A stretch of 33,485 nt of DNA from Bacteroidales bacterium (GCA_017472115.1 JAFUQW010000100.1:1-33485); one strand, 5' to 3'; shown: positions 8,305 to 16,599, counted from the first letter of the stretch. The notes: generated by a model not told the origin, from the sequence alone. Numbers and translations are program-made.

Positions 8305-10772
8305 TGATACGGACTTGCATATTGACAATGATGATAATAGTCTCTGCTGTAAGGCTCGATGCTATGACTCTGAAATCAGAGATGGAGGTGATTCATAAGG
8401 AACTCGGAATCAACTTCGTTTTTGACTCTTCTCTCGATCTGGACAGACCTTACGATGGAATACCTGTGGCAAAGATTGTCCGAGACTTTCGTGGAGATGA
8501 AGAAAAGGCCCTTGAAGAGTGTCTGAAGGCTCTTTTTCATAATACCGGCATTGAATACGATATCATGAGGAAATACGTGGTTCTTACCCACGAGGACAGG
8601 AAGCGCAAGCCGAAGGACTATACCATATTTATCGAAGAACAGCATGACACGCTGAATGAGTCCAGAGTCACGGCTTATTCCGACCGTAAGGTGAGCCGTA
8701 GTCAGACAGGACTCGAAAGACTTGATGCAAAGAAGTTCGACAGAGGTTTCGCATTCATGAGCTCGCCGGATGTGATAAAGACCCTGCAGAATATACCTGG
8801 TGTGACGGGAGGAACTGAGCTGATGTCAGGGCTTCATGTCTATGGAGGCGACGGCAATGACAATCTTTTTCTTCTGGACGGCGTTCCGATGTATCAGGTG
8901 AGCCATCTTGCCGGACTTTTTTCCAGCTTCAATGCCGACATGATCGACAATGTCGATTTCTATAAGAGCGGTTTTCCTGCGCGATATGGCGGCAGGATGT
9001 CCTCTGTAGTCGATGTCACGACACGTGACGGTGATTTCCACAGATATCACGGCACCTTTTCTCTCGGTCTCCTTGACGGCCGTCTCCAGTTCGAGGGGCC
9101 GATTGTCAAAGGCAGGACATCATTCAATCTTGGACTCAGGCGCAGCTGGCTTGATGTTCTGACAACCCCGATGTTTGCTCTGATCAACAGATTCTCTGAT
9201 GCTGAAGAGGATTTCAGCGGCGGATATGCCTTCTGGGATGCCAATGCCAAGGTGACGCACCGTTTTTCGGATGACAGCAAGCTGTATGCAAACTTCTATA
9301 TGGGGCGTGATAATCTTTTTTTGAAGGTGACTCAGGATGAATCCGACTATCTCGAGAACGGAAGTTTCGACACAAGAGAAGAATTGAACAGCAGGATGGG
9401 CTTCAATTGGGGCAACATTGTCGCATCCTTGAGATGGGACAAGAAGATTTCTCCCTCCCTGTTTGCGGATGCAAGTCTTTTCTATTCCAGGAACAGGTCA
9501 ATGTTCGGGGTAAAGGCAGAATCCATATATGAATGGAACAGTGCAGAAGAAAACCGTATTCAGAAGAATTATTCCAGCAATTATGAAGAGAACGTGAGTC
9601 CTGTCAATGACATCGGGTTCAAGGCAGACTTTGACTGGTATCCGGGCAAGGCTCATCATGTCCGCTTCGGAGCATCCTACACCACTCATCTATACCGTCC
9701 TTCCCGAAGCTATTCTTCATATGCCGATGTCTATGATAAAGTGTCGGAGTCATCGGCGTCCGATGCCAACAGTTACAACTGTTTCGAACCTTCGGTCTAT
9801 ATCGAAGATGAGATGAATCTGACCGACTGGTTTGAAGCTAATGTGGGACTGAGATATGTGATGTTTGCTGTAAATCACAAGAATTGGCATAGGGTAGAGC
9901 CACGATTATCAATGAATTTTAAGCTTACACCGAAAGTTTCGCTTAAGATGTCATATACTGAAATGAATCAGTTCAGTCATTTAGTCGCAAGTACCTATAT
10001 CGATTTACCGTATAATATGTGGATGCCTACCACTGAAACCATAGCCCCTTCGAAAGCCCGCCAGATCTCCGGAGGACTCTACGTCGGCCTGCCTCACAAT
10101 CTGCATCTCAATGTGGAAGGCTGGTACAAGACAATGGACAATCTCTATGAATACGGCAGTACGAGTTCGTCGCTTTATCCGTCTCTGATGCTTTGGGAAA
10201 CGGCTTTCAGAAAGGGAAAAGGCCGCGCCTGGGGAGGATCTGTTGACTTCGGCTACAGGACAGAAAAGACGGATGTCACGGCATCATATACCCTTTCCTG
10301 GAGTCAGAGAAACTTTGAAGCCTTTCATCATGGCTGGTATCCTGACAGAAACGACCACAGACATCGTGTGAACATCACGGCCAGTCACCGTTTCACCAAG
10401 CGTTTTGACGCCTATATAGGATGGAACTGGCGCAAGGGAAGCCGGATCACCACTCACTCTCATATCGATCCCGATACAGGTACGCTTTACTATTCGGAGC
10501 CGAACAATCTTCAGATGCCGGACTATCACAGGCTCGACATCGGATTCAATTTCCGCAAGACCACCAAAAGGGGAAATGAAAGTATCTGGAACCTCAGTCT
10601 CTACAACGCCTATTGCCACATGAATCCTTTTGTGGCCATGGTTGCATTGGAGTCTGATGACATATATAATGAGAACTGGGAAGATTTCCACCCGGTGAAA
10701 TACACTCCTAAAGGATATGTATATGGAATCATCCCGATCGTCCCTACCTTCAGTTACACCCTTAAATTCTGA
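8301..10772 (+). CDS. TonB-dependent outer-membrane receptor/transducer with STN domain (receptor 3)
   Basis: 823 residues, with ATG overlapping the preceding stop. Signal peptide of about 21 residues (MMIRTCILTMMIIVSAVRLDA), STN domain at about 22-105 (MTLKSEMEVIHKELGINFVF), linker DRKRKPKDYTIFIEEQHDTL, plug at about 145-250 (VIKTLQNIPGVTGGTELMSG, YGGDGNDNLFLLDGVPM, YKSGFPARYGGRMSSVVDVT), barrel ending IVPTFSYTLKF. In the plug the usual 'YVRGG' reads 'HVYGG', unlike receptors 1 and 2. The linker and C-terminus are closer to receptor 1 than to receptor 2, so 1 and 3 may be the more recent duplicates. It is followed after 5 nt by its own DUF4249-type partner. Confidence 0.94.
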   Translation: MMIRTCILTMMIIVSAVRLDAMTLKSEMEVIHKELGINFVFDSSLDLDRPYDGIPVAKIVRDFRGDEEKALEECLKALFHNTGIEYDIMRKYVVLTHEDRKRKPKDYTIFIEEQHDTLNESRVTAYSDRKVSRSQTGLERLDAKKFDRGFAFMSSPDVIKTLQNIPGVTGGTELMSGLHVYGGDGNDNLFLLDGVPMYQVSHLAGLFSSFNADMIDNVDFYKSGFPARYGGRMSSVVDVTTRDGDFHRYHGTFSLGLLDGRLQFEGPIVKGRTSFNLGLRRSWLDVLTTPMFALINRFSDAEEDFSGGYAFWDANAKVTHRFSDDSKLYANFYMGRDNLFLKVTQDESDYLENGSFDTREELNSRMGFNWGNIVASLRWDKKISPSLFADASLFYSRNRSMFGVKAESIYEWNSAEENRIQKNYSSNYEENVSPVNDIGFKADFDWYPGKAHHVRFGASYTTHLYRPSRSYSSYADVYDKVSESSASDANSYNCFEPSVYIEDEMNLTDWFEANVGLRYVMFAVNHKNWHRVEPRLSMNFKLTPKVSLKMSYTEMNQFSHLVASTYIDLPYNMWMPTTETIAPSKARQISGGLYVGLPHNLHLNVEGWYKTMDNLYEYGSTSSSLYPSLMLWETAFRKGKGRAWGGSVDFGYRTEKTDVTASYTLSWSQRNFEAFHHGWYPDRNDHRHRVNITASHRFTKRFDAYIGWNWRKGSRITTHSHIDPDTGTLYYSEPNNLQMPDYHRLDIGFNFRKTTKRGNESIWNLSLYNAYCHMNPFVAMVALESDDIYNENWEDFHPVKYTPKGYVYGIIPIVPTFSYTLKF

Positions 10773-10777
10773 TCATC

Positions 10778-11902
10778 ATGTTTGGTAATATCTGTCATAC
10801 TGAGCGTATCCACTGTCATCCTGAGCATATCCACTGTCATACTGAGCGTATCCACTGTCATCCTGAGCGTATCCACTGTCATCCTGAGCGTAAGCGAAGG
10901 ATCTCTACAACCGCTCTCGCCGCCATCCTCCTCACATCCTGCGAAAGCATCTTCGACCTGAACAGACTGGCTGATGAGAACATGTTCAAGATGGAATGCA
11001 TGGTGGTCTCACAGGATACCGTGGCATTGAATCTTGACATAGTTGTCCCGCTGTCCGGTCATGACCATCAGAAGCCGGACATACATCAGGCACATGTGAA
11101 TGTGACGATAGACGGCCGTCCGGTATTGTTGCAGAAAGCTACAGGAGCCGAGGGCAATCTTCCTATAGGATCGTTGTTTTTCTGCAGCGAGATTTCTCCG
11201 GGGTCAGAAATAAAAGTCACAGCAGAGCATGATGAAGTGAAACCGATGAAAGCGGAAACAGTCATGCCCGGATCATTTCCGGATTACGATCTCATTGTCA
11301 ATGATATTGTCGCTGACAGCGAATTGTCAGAGCAATTGTATGAAGTAGAAATGAGATTTGCTGCTGATCAGGAGGGCTTTTTCGGCATAGAGCTGCTTGT
11401 GGATTCCGTCGAGGATACATCAGGAGTATTCTACGGCCACAAGACGTATTCTTGTGAAATTTTCGATCCGGATGCCTATGAGGCAGCCTCCAGCGGGGCT
11501 ATATTCGGAGAAAATCCGGACTGGAACAGTCTTACTGAGGTATCATATAACGGACATACCTTATATATGTTCAAGGCCCAAAGCACCAACATATTCCGTT
11601 TCCGTTATTCTTCTGAAGGAAACATGATAGAATATGACTATTCTTACGGATATGGAGATGAATATGGTTATGAAGAGACCGTCACAGAAGTCCATTACGT
11701 CAATAAATGCCGTTTCCGTCTTTATAGAATCTCAGATGAGTACTACTATTACAGCATCAGGGACATCAACAGTCTTTCGTCTCTCGGCTTTTCCGCTCCA
11801 TCACAGACCTACAGCAATGTCACAGGAGGAATCGGTGTACTTGCCGGCATGACCCTCATCGAGACCCCGTGGCAGAAAGAGGTCACTGATTTAAGCAGAT
11901 AA
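10778..11902 (+). CDS. DUF4249-type lipoprotein with tandem-repeat N-terminus
   Basis: 374 residues as read. The body (NLDIVVPLSGHDHQKPDIHQ; KAETVMPGSFPDYDLIV; C-terminal SAPSQTYSNVTGGIGVLAGM) matches the protein at 6740. The N-terminus is abnormal: the ATG lies in the same context and spacing after the receptor stop as in the sister gene, but residues 6-40 are five tandem heptapeptide-like units (CHTERIH, CHPEHIH, CHTERIH, CHPERIH, CHPERKR) encoded by a 21-bp DNA repeat. After these comes RKRRISTTALAAILLTSC, a short but usable lipoprotein signal with a lipobox. Either the repeat extended the signal peptide by an in-frame insertion, or translation starts inside. No other ATG lies between the repeat and the lipobox. 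Export may be impaired. Confidence 0.72.
   Translation: MFGNICHTERIHCHPEHIHCHTERIHCHPERIHCHPERKRRISTTALAAILLTSCESIFDLNRLADENMFKMECMVVSQDTVALNLDIVVPLSGHDHQKPDIHQAHVNVTIDGRPVLLQKATGAEGNLPIGSLFFCSEISPGSEIKVTAEHDEVKPMKAETVMPGSFPDYDLIVNDIVADSELSEQLYEVEMRFAADQEGFFGIELLVDSVEDTSGVFYGHKTYSCEIFDPDAYEAASSGAIFGENPDWNSLTEVSYNGHTLYMFKAQSTNIFRFRYSSEGNMIEYDYSYGYGDEYGYEETVTEVHYVNKCRFRLYRISDEYYYYSIRDINSLSSLGFSAPSQTYSNVTGGIGVLAGMTLIETPWQKEVTDLSR
10792..10905 (+). repeat. 21-bp tandem repeat, five units, derived from a dispersed palindromic element
   Basis: CTGTCAT recurs at 10792, 10813, 10834, 10855 and 10876, exactly every 21 nt. Units are CTGTCAT(A/C)CTGAGC(G/A)TATCCA; the last continues into GTAAGCGAAGGATCTC, which is the left arm of the dispersed palindrome also seen at 24994 and 33371. 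Length is a multiple of three, so copy-number change keeps the reading frame of the surrounding gene. Confidence 0.92.
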
Positions 11903-11905
11903 ACA

Positions 11906-11942
11906 AATACGGCTGATCCGAAAGGACCAGCCGTATTGTTTT
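11906..11942. terminator. Bidirectional rho-independent terminator
   Basis: AATACGGCTG (11906-11915) pairs with CAGCCGTATT (11928-11937), extended by TCC/GGA around a GAAA loop, then GTTTT. It sits between converging genes ending at 11902 and 11959, and the complementary strand also ends in a T-rich stretch, so it can serve both. Confidence 0.85.
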
Positions 11943-11958
11943 GTATCAAGTGTAAGGA

Positions 11959-13593
11959 TTATCTGTACTGAGCGAACTCAACATCCTTAGCAGCTCTTTC
12001 TGCGAGAGCCTTGTCCTTGCTTGCAGCCTCAAGGTTAGCCTTTACAGCGTCAGCCTTGCCCTGGCGAGCAGCAGCGATAGCCTTGATGTAAGAAGCCTTA
12101 GGGCACTTGCACTGAGCGTTTGCTGCAGTTGCGAGGTCGCCGTTGAGGAGAGCTGCGAGAGCAGCGTTGCAATCCTTCTGGCCTGCGAGCTTTGCAGCAG
12201 CAGCCTTGTAGTCACCGTTGAGGATGTCAACGACAGCAAGGTTAGCCTTTGCAGAAGCGTTGTTTGCAGCCTTGAAGTACTTTGCAGCCTCAGCGAGGTT
12301 GTTCTCCTGGAGAGCTACAACACCCATTGCATTGTTCCAGTCAGCATCCTTAGCACACTTTGCAAGAGCAGCCTTAGCCTCAGCAAGCTTGCCGTCCCAG
12401 ATGTATGCTACAGCAAGGTTGTACTGACCGTTAGCGCTGTTGAACTTCTCGATAGCCTTCTTGTAGAGAGCGATCTTGTCAGCATTCTCCTTTACGAGAG
12501 TAGCTGCACGGAGAAGAGCTGTCTCATCGAGTACGTCGATGTTCTCGTCAACGAGCTTGAGGAGCTCCTCGCTTGTGTAGTTCTTGAACTCTACGTTAGC
12601 GATGAATCTTGCGCGACGGAGCTCAGGAAGAACCTCCTTTGCAAGAGTTGTATAAACAGCAGACATGTTCTTGATCTCCTTCTCACGGACAGCAGGATCG
12701 CTGTACATAGAAAGAACGCGGATGATGAGATCCTTGTCCTCGAGATCAGACTCGGCTACGAGCTCCTGGAATCCTTCCCAGTCCTCACCTACGCTTGTAA
12801 CGTTTACAGGAGCGTCAGCAGGATGCTTCTTTGTAACCTTTGCGAATGCCTTCTCGGCAGACTTTGAACGGTTGTCAGAAAGCTTGTTGTTCTGATCTTC
12901 CTTTCCGTCTGGTGAAGCGTATGCAACAACATCAGTTCCGACGAGAGTCTTGCGCTCGTTAGCCTTGATTTCGTCGAGAGCTGCCTGGAAATCCTTGATA
13001 GACTGTGAGCTGAGCTGGTTGTTTCTTACAGTCGAGCTGTTGATTGTATAAAGGATCTGACCCTCTGCGGTCTGCTTGATCACTTCCTGATAGTTGTCAG
13101 CCTTGAGATCGAGCTTGCCTTCCTTGCATACGAGCATATAAGTTGTGTTTGCACCGTCAGCAACCTTCTTTGAAGGAACGTCGATGCTCTTTGACTTATG
13201 TCTTACTACACCGCGGAGCTCGAGGTGGCTCTTCTCCATACCCGGTACATAAGTGAAATGCACGTCCTTTGTGATTGTTGCACCTGCGTTAGGAATAACC
13301 TCATAGTTGTCCTTTACGCTCTCGCCCTGGAATACGAAAGGCTCCATAGCTGCCTCTCCACCCTCGTAAACGAGTACAGGAGTAACCTCAAGGATAGCCT
13401 GCTTGTGGAAATAATCCTCAGGATAAGTAACAGAAACTGTAGCGTCGATCTCGCCTGCTACAACTTCCAGAACAACAGGATCGCACTGTACAGTAACGTT
13501 CTCTGCCATCTCTGCCATCTTCTCAGGTGAGCTACATGCAACTGCAGCAAGTCCGAGAACGACAGCTGATAAGAATTTGATTCCTTTCTTCAT
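11959..13593 (-). CDS. Abundant-type lipoprotein with OmpA-like segment and C-terminal TPR repeats
   Basis: 544 residues. Lipoprotein signal MKKGIKFLSAVVLGLAAVAC (Cys20). An N-terminal beta domain (about 30-170) is followed by a segment at about 185-275 with YASPDGKEDQNNKLSDNRSK, which resembles the OmpA-family C-terminal motif NxxLSxxRA, and then TPR-like helical repeats from about 370 to the end (AIEKFNSANGQYNLAVAYIW; AKAALAKCAKDADWNNAMG; LAEAAKYFKAANNASAKAN). The C-terminus is very Ala/Lys rich and codon choice is strongly biased towards a few codons (GCA, GCC, AAG, CTC), unlike the receptor genes to the left, which suggests high expression. A peptidoglycan- or envelope-anchoring scaffold is plausible. 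It has its own promoter box and shares a terminator with the receptor operon. Confidence 0.8.
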   Translation of the reverse strand: MKKGIKFLSAVVLGLAAVACSSPEKMAEMAENVTVQCDPVVLEVVAGEIDATVSVTYPEDYFHKQAILEVTPVLVYEGGEAAMEPFVFQGESVKDNYEVIPNAGATITKDVHFTYVPGMEKSHLELRGVVRHKSKSIDVPSKKVADGANTTYMLVCKEGKLDLKADNYQEVIKQTAEGQILYTINSSTVRNNQLSSQSIKDFQAALDEIKANERKTLVGTDVVAYASPDGKEDQNNKLSDNRSKSAEKAFAKVTKKHPADAPVNVTSVGEDWEGFQELVAESDLEDKDLIIRVLSMYSDPAVREKEIKNMSAVYTTLAKEVLPELRRARFIANVEFKNYTSEELLKLVDENIDVLDETALLRAATLVKENADKIALYKKAIEKFNSANGQYNLAVAYIWDGKLAEAKAALAKCAKDADWNNAMGVVALQENNLAEAAKYFKAANNASAKANLAVVDILNGDYKAAAAKLAGQKDCNAALAALLNGDLATAANAQCKCPKASYIKAIAAARQGKADAVKANLEAASKDKALAERAAKDVEFAQYR

Positions 13594-13666
13594 GTCTATA
13601 AAAAATTTAAATGGTTTGTTTTCAGGCTATGATATACACCCGTACGCGCGAGGGCATATCAAAGCG

Positions 13667-13674
13667 CAAAGATA
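13667..13674 (-). promoter_or_regulatory. Putative -7 box of the TPR/OmpA-like lipoprotein gene
   Basis: TATCTTTG on the minus strand matches TAnnTTTG exactly and gives a leader of about 65 nt. The upstream DNA is AT-rich; no clear -33 TTG is seen. Confidence 0.5.
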
Positions 13675-13727
13675 ATCATATTTTCGTATTTTTTAAATGA
13701 GCTGATACATTTTTTAAAGGGTTTTCG

Positions 13728-13735
13728 TAACTTTG
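13728..13735 (+). promoter_or_regulatory. Putative -7 box of the sigma54-activator operon
   Basis: TAACTTTG matches TAnnTTTG and ends 7 nt before the ATG at 13743, so the leader would be very short or absent. It is divergent from the box at 13667-13674, about 53 nt away. Confidence 0.5.
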
Positions 13736-13742
13736 TGCCATT

Positions 13743-14975
13743 ATGACAAATCAGGAACTTCAGACATTAAAGAATAAATTCGACATCATAGGTAACGACC
13801 CGGCTTTGAATCGTGCCCTGGAGATAGCAGTGGCCGTCGCACCGACGGACATAACTGTCCTTGTGTCAGGAGAAAGCGGTGTCGGCAAAGAGAATATCCC
13901 GAAGATAATCCACCAGAACAGTCCGCGTAGAAGAGGAAAGTATTTTGCCATCAACTGCGGAGCGATTCCGGAAGGAACCATAGATTCTGAACTGTTCGGT
14001 CATGAGAAGGGATCCTTCACGGGGGCAAACGAGATGCGCCGGGGCTATTTCGAAGAGGCTGACGGCGGTACGCTGTTTCTCGACGAGGTGGGCGAACTTC
14101 CGTTGTCATCGCAGGCAAAGCTTCTGAGGGTGCTGCAGTCAGGCGAATTCATCAGGGTGGGTTCGTCCAAGGTGCTTACGACAGATGTTCGCGTGATAGC
14201 AGCAACCAATGTCAATCTGATGCATGCCGTGTCCAAAGGCAAGTTCAGGGCGGACCTCTACTATCGTCTGAACGCTGTTTCCATCTCCATGCCGGCTCTT
14301 CGCGAGCGTCCGGGCGACATAAATCTTCTTTTCAGGAAATTCGCTTCGGATTTTTCTGCAAAATACGGGATGGAGAAGGTCACGCTGACTGAGGAGGCAT
14401 CTATAATGCTCCGCAAATATCGCTGGCCCGGCAACATCCGTCAGCTCAAGAATGTGGCCGAGACCGTATCAGCCCTTGAATCCGCCAGATTGTCCGGTTT
14501 TTCCGACAAGTGCGTGATAGGTGTCGATGTCCTCTCTAAATACATTCCGAAAGAAGAGCCGAACCTTCTGCCTGCCAAGTCGTTGCCGTATCAGGAACAG
14601 GAGAATCCCGGCGAGAGGGAAGCCATAATAAGGATGCTTCTTCAGCTCAAGCAGGATGTCGAATATCTTAAGGACATTGTTGCCAAAGCCGGTCTTGGCC
14701 GGCCGTCATCACCTTCGATCGCACCTCCTGAAGCTGCGGCAGTTCCTCAGGCCGGGATGGACGGATGGGATGAGCCGGAAGATATGATTCCTGACGAAGA
14801 TCCCGAAGAACAGGATTTCCGTGTGCCGGAGGATATGTCCATCAAGGCTGCGAGCATGGATCTGATAGAGAAGGTGCTTCGTAAGCATGACGGCAACAGG
14901 AAGGCTGCAGCAGCGGAACTGGGAATCTCGGAAAGGACGTTATACCGTAAAATCAAACAGATGACAGAGAAATGA
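13743..14975 (+). CDS. Sigma54-interacting AAA+ transcriptional activator with Fis-type HTH, no receiver domain
   Basis: 410 residues. The AAA+ domain starts almost at the N-terminus: Walker A GESGVGKE at 43-50, the sigma54-contacting loop as GSFTGA at 90-95 (usual GAFTGA), Walker B GGTLFLDEV near 108-116, and RADLYYRLNAVSI with the arginine region. A Pro/Glu-rich linker (about 305-365) leads to a Fis-type helix-turn-helix (about 370-408: RKHDGNRKAAAAELGISERT). There is no N-terminal receiver or GAF domain, so activity would be set by level or partner proteins. It heads an operon with lptE, a TPR gene and secG, an order I associate with Bacteroidota in general. The target promoters are unknown. 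Confidence 0.9.
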   Translation: MTNQELQTLKNKFDIIGNDPALNRALEIAVAVAPTDITVLVSGESGVGKENIPKIIHQNSPRRRGKYFAINCGAIPEGTIDSELFGHEKGSFTGANEMRRGYFEEADGGTLFLDEVGELPLSSQAKLLRVLQSGEFIRVGSSKVLTTDVRVIAATNVNLMHAVSKGKFRADLYYRLNAVSISMPALRERPGDINLLFRKFASDFSAKYGMEKVTLTEEASIMLRKYRWPGNIRQLKNVAETVSALESARLSGFSDKCVIGVDVLSKYIPKEEPNLLPAKSLPYQEQENPGEREAIIRMLLQLKQDVEYLKDIVAKAGLGRPSSPSIAPPEAAAVPQAGMDGWDEPEDMIPDEDPEEQDFRVPEDMSIKAASMDLIEKVLRKHDGNRKAAAAELGISERTLYRKIKQMTEK

Positions 14976-15505
14976 TGAAAGAAAAAAGAACAATATGGGC
15001 TGTGTTGAGTGTGGTTGCCGCGATGGCTGTAACGGCGTTCATGGTGCATTCGTGCGGAATATATTCATTTACCGGAACTTCGATTCAGCCTGATGTCAAG
15101 ACCGTGACTATCAACTATTTCGAATATAAGGCTCCTAAGGTCAATCCGTCATTGAGCAACATGATGACCGAAGCCCTGCAGGAAAAATTCACCAGGCTTA
15201 CCAAGCTTGAGCAGGTTGACATTGACGGAGACTTGGAAATCATAGGTGCTATCACAGGCTACGATGTAAAGGCTACTGCTATCTCGGCAAGCGAACAGGC
15301 CACCCAGAACCGCCTTACGGTCAATGTGAAGGTGTCTTTTGTCAACAGGAAATATCCCGAGGATGATTTTGAAGACAAGGGCTTTTCCGCATATGCGGAT
15401 TTTGATGCCACACAGTCTCTGGATGCCGTTGAAGCCGGTCTGTGTGAAGAGATCGTAGAGAAGATCTGTGAAGATATTTTTAATGCAACCGTCGCAAAGT
15501 GGTAA
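14972..15505 (+). CDS. lptE: LPS-assembly lipoprotein LptE-like
   Basis: 177 residues. ATG 14972 overlaps the stop of the activator gene (a second ATG follows at once). The lipoprotein signal ends in FMVHSC and is followed by GIYSFTGTSI, the usual start of Bacteroidota LptE-family proteins. The mature part (about 145 residues) has the alternating strand/helix pattern of the family: IQPDVKTVTINYFEYKAP, then SLSNMMTEALQEKFTRLTKL, then DGDLEIIGAITGYDV. LptE plugs and assembles the LptD translocon that delivers LPS to the outer leaflet. Sequence similarity to the proteobacterial protein is low, so the call rests on size, motifs and gene order. Confidence 0.85.
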   Translation: MMKEKRTIWAVLSVVAAMAVTAFMVHSCGIYSFTGTSIQPDVKTVTINYFEYKAPKVNPSLSNMMTEALQEKFTRLTKLEQVDIDGDLEIIGAITGYDVKATAISASEQATQNRLTVNVKVSFVNRKYPEDDFEDKGFSAYADFDATQSLDAVEAGLCEEIVEKICEDIFNATVAKW

Positions 15506-15508
15506 TGT

Positions 15509-16111
15509 ATGAGGACTATCGATATAAAGAAACTGAGCATAGATGAACTTGTCGGCGTCGTGAACCTATATCCGTGGTATGGAGGGGCGAGAAAGGAATT
15601 GTGCGCGAGGATGAACGCTATGGGAGGCGACGGATGGGGAGAGTCACAGTTTGCAGACGCGGCAATCTATGTCGGTGACAGAGAAAAGATAGCGGCCATG
15701 CTACGTGGATCAGTAGCGGATGACTGGTCCGATGCGGATATGGAAAGACTTCTTAAATCATATATATCGGAGAAGGAGCAGTCGGATGAAAGGTCTGAAT
15801 CCAAGACAAGGGCGGTCCATGTCATCGGCGGAGACTATTTCAGTCAGGCAGATTATGAGGCCGTGAGGTCGTCTGATGACAATCTGTTCGTTAACCATGT
15901 AGCCAAAGCCGGACAGGAAGGGAGCGGAAAGGCTTCCGGCGATCATGAAGTTGTGGTCTATACCGAAACTCTTGCGCAGATTTATATGGAACAAGGTTAT
16001 CCGGAGCAGGCAAAGCGCATTTATTCAAAACTAATTTTGGCATATCCGGAAAAAAATGCTTACTTTGCAGCCCTTATTGCGAAAATTGACAGTGAGATAA
16101 TAAATCAGTAA
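15509..16111 (+). CDS. Conserved protein with C-terminal TPR, between lptE and secG
   Basis: 200 residues, beginning 3 nt after lptE. No signal peptide. The N-terminal part (IDIKKLSIDELVGVVNLYPW) and middle are acidic and probably helical; the C-terminal 45 residues form a TPR-like pair (ETLAQIYMEQGYPEQAKRIY, then SKLILAYPEKNAYFAALIAK). This gene sits between lptE and secG in many Bacteroidota as far as I recall. Its role is unknown; a soluble adaptor in envelope biogenesis is a guess. Start is fixed by the tight spacing with its neighbour. Confidence 0.85.
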   Translation: MRTIDIKKLSIDELVGVVNLYPWYGGARKELCARMNAMGGDGWGESQFADAAIYVGDREKIAAMLRGSVADDWSDADMERLLKSYISEKEQSDERSESKTRAVHVIGGDYFSQADYEAVRSSDDNLFVNHVAKAGQEGSGKASGDHEVVVYTETLAQIYMEQGYPEQAKRIYSKLILAYPEKNAYFAALIAKIDSEIINQ

Positions 16112-16115
16112 AGAT

Positions 16116-16466
16116 ATGAACGTACTTTTTACAATTTTGACAGTACTTGTACTCGTTGCAAGCGTTCTCATAACTCTCATCGTTCTCCTTCAGAACGGAA
16201 AGGGTGGCGGACTTGCAAGCAACTTCGTGGCAGGCAACCAGACTTTCGGTGTCCGTCAGACAACTGACATCCTCGAGAAGATCACCTGGGGTCTTGTGGC
16301 ATTCATCTTCGTCGTATCGATCGTGACCACATTCACTCTCAACAACGGAGTGAAGGAGATCGACTACACAGAGAAGATCGAGCTTGACGCGCCGGCTCCT
16401 GAGTTCCCTGCAGCAATCCCTTCAGCAGAGAACCCAGCCGAGGCACCTGCAGAGGTCGCTGAGTAA
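16116..16466 (+). CDS. secG: Preprotein translocase subunit SecG
   Basis: 116 residues with the SecG layout: a first membrane span (about 2-25, FTILTVLVLVASVLITLIVL), the conserved cytoplasmic LQNGKGGGLASNF loop, a second span (about 55-77, ITWGLVAFIFVVSIVTTFT) and an extended C-terminal tail rich in Pro, Ala and Glu, common in Bacteroidota SecG. It is an auxiliary part of the SecYEG channel. It begins 4 nt after the TPR gene and is the last gene of the operon. Confidence 0.94.
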   Translation: MNVLFTILTVLVLVASVLITLIVLLQNGKGGGLASNFVAGNQTFGVRQTTDILEKITWGLVAFIFVVSIVTTFTLNNGVKEIDYTEKIELDAPAPEFPAAIPSAENPAEAPAEVAE

Positions 16467-16481
16467 GACAGTACTTCGTCC

Positions 16482-16502
16482 TTACTGACAAATTGTCAGT
16501 AA
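16482..16502. promoter_or_regulatory. Perfect 21-bp palindrome upstream of clpB, possible operator
   Basis: The two arms TTACTGACAA and TTGTCAGTAA meet around a single central A. It lies 15 nt after the secG stop and about 100 nt before the clpB start. It could be an operator for a stress regulator or a terminator stem without a T-tract. Confidence 0.5.
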
Positions 16503-16530
16503 AAGGAATTTGGAATATAATTTGACCAAT

Positions 16531-16560
16531 AGCCGTTCGGTAACAACCGGACGGCTGATT
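16531..16560 (+). terminator. Hairpin after secG / in clpB leader
   Basis: AGCCGTTCGG (16531-16540) pairs with CCGGACGGCT (16547-16556) with one G-T pair and a TAACAA loop, followed by GATTGTGTATT. It resembles the window's other terminators (hairpin then CTGATT...), so it probably ends the secG transcript; it could alternatively structure the clpB 5' leader. Confidence 0.55.
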
Positions 16561-16599
16561 GTGTATTATGCCGTCAGCAAAAAGATGGAGGAAAAGAAT

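Noticed and set aside
374..11902. SusC/SusD polysaccharide utilisation locus
   Set aside because: Receptors have STN domains and no CarboxypepD_reg-like domain, the lipoproteins are not SusD-like, and there are no glycoside hydrolases or sulfatases.
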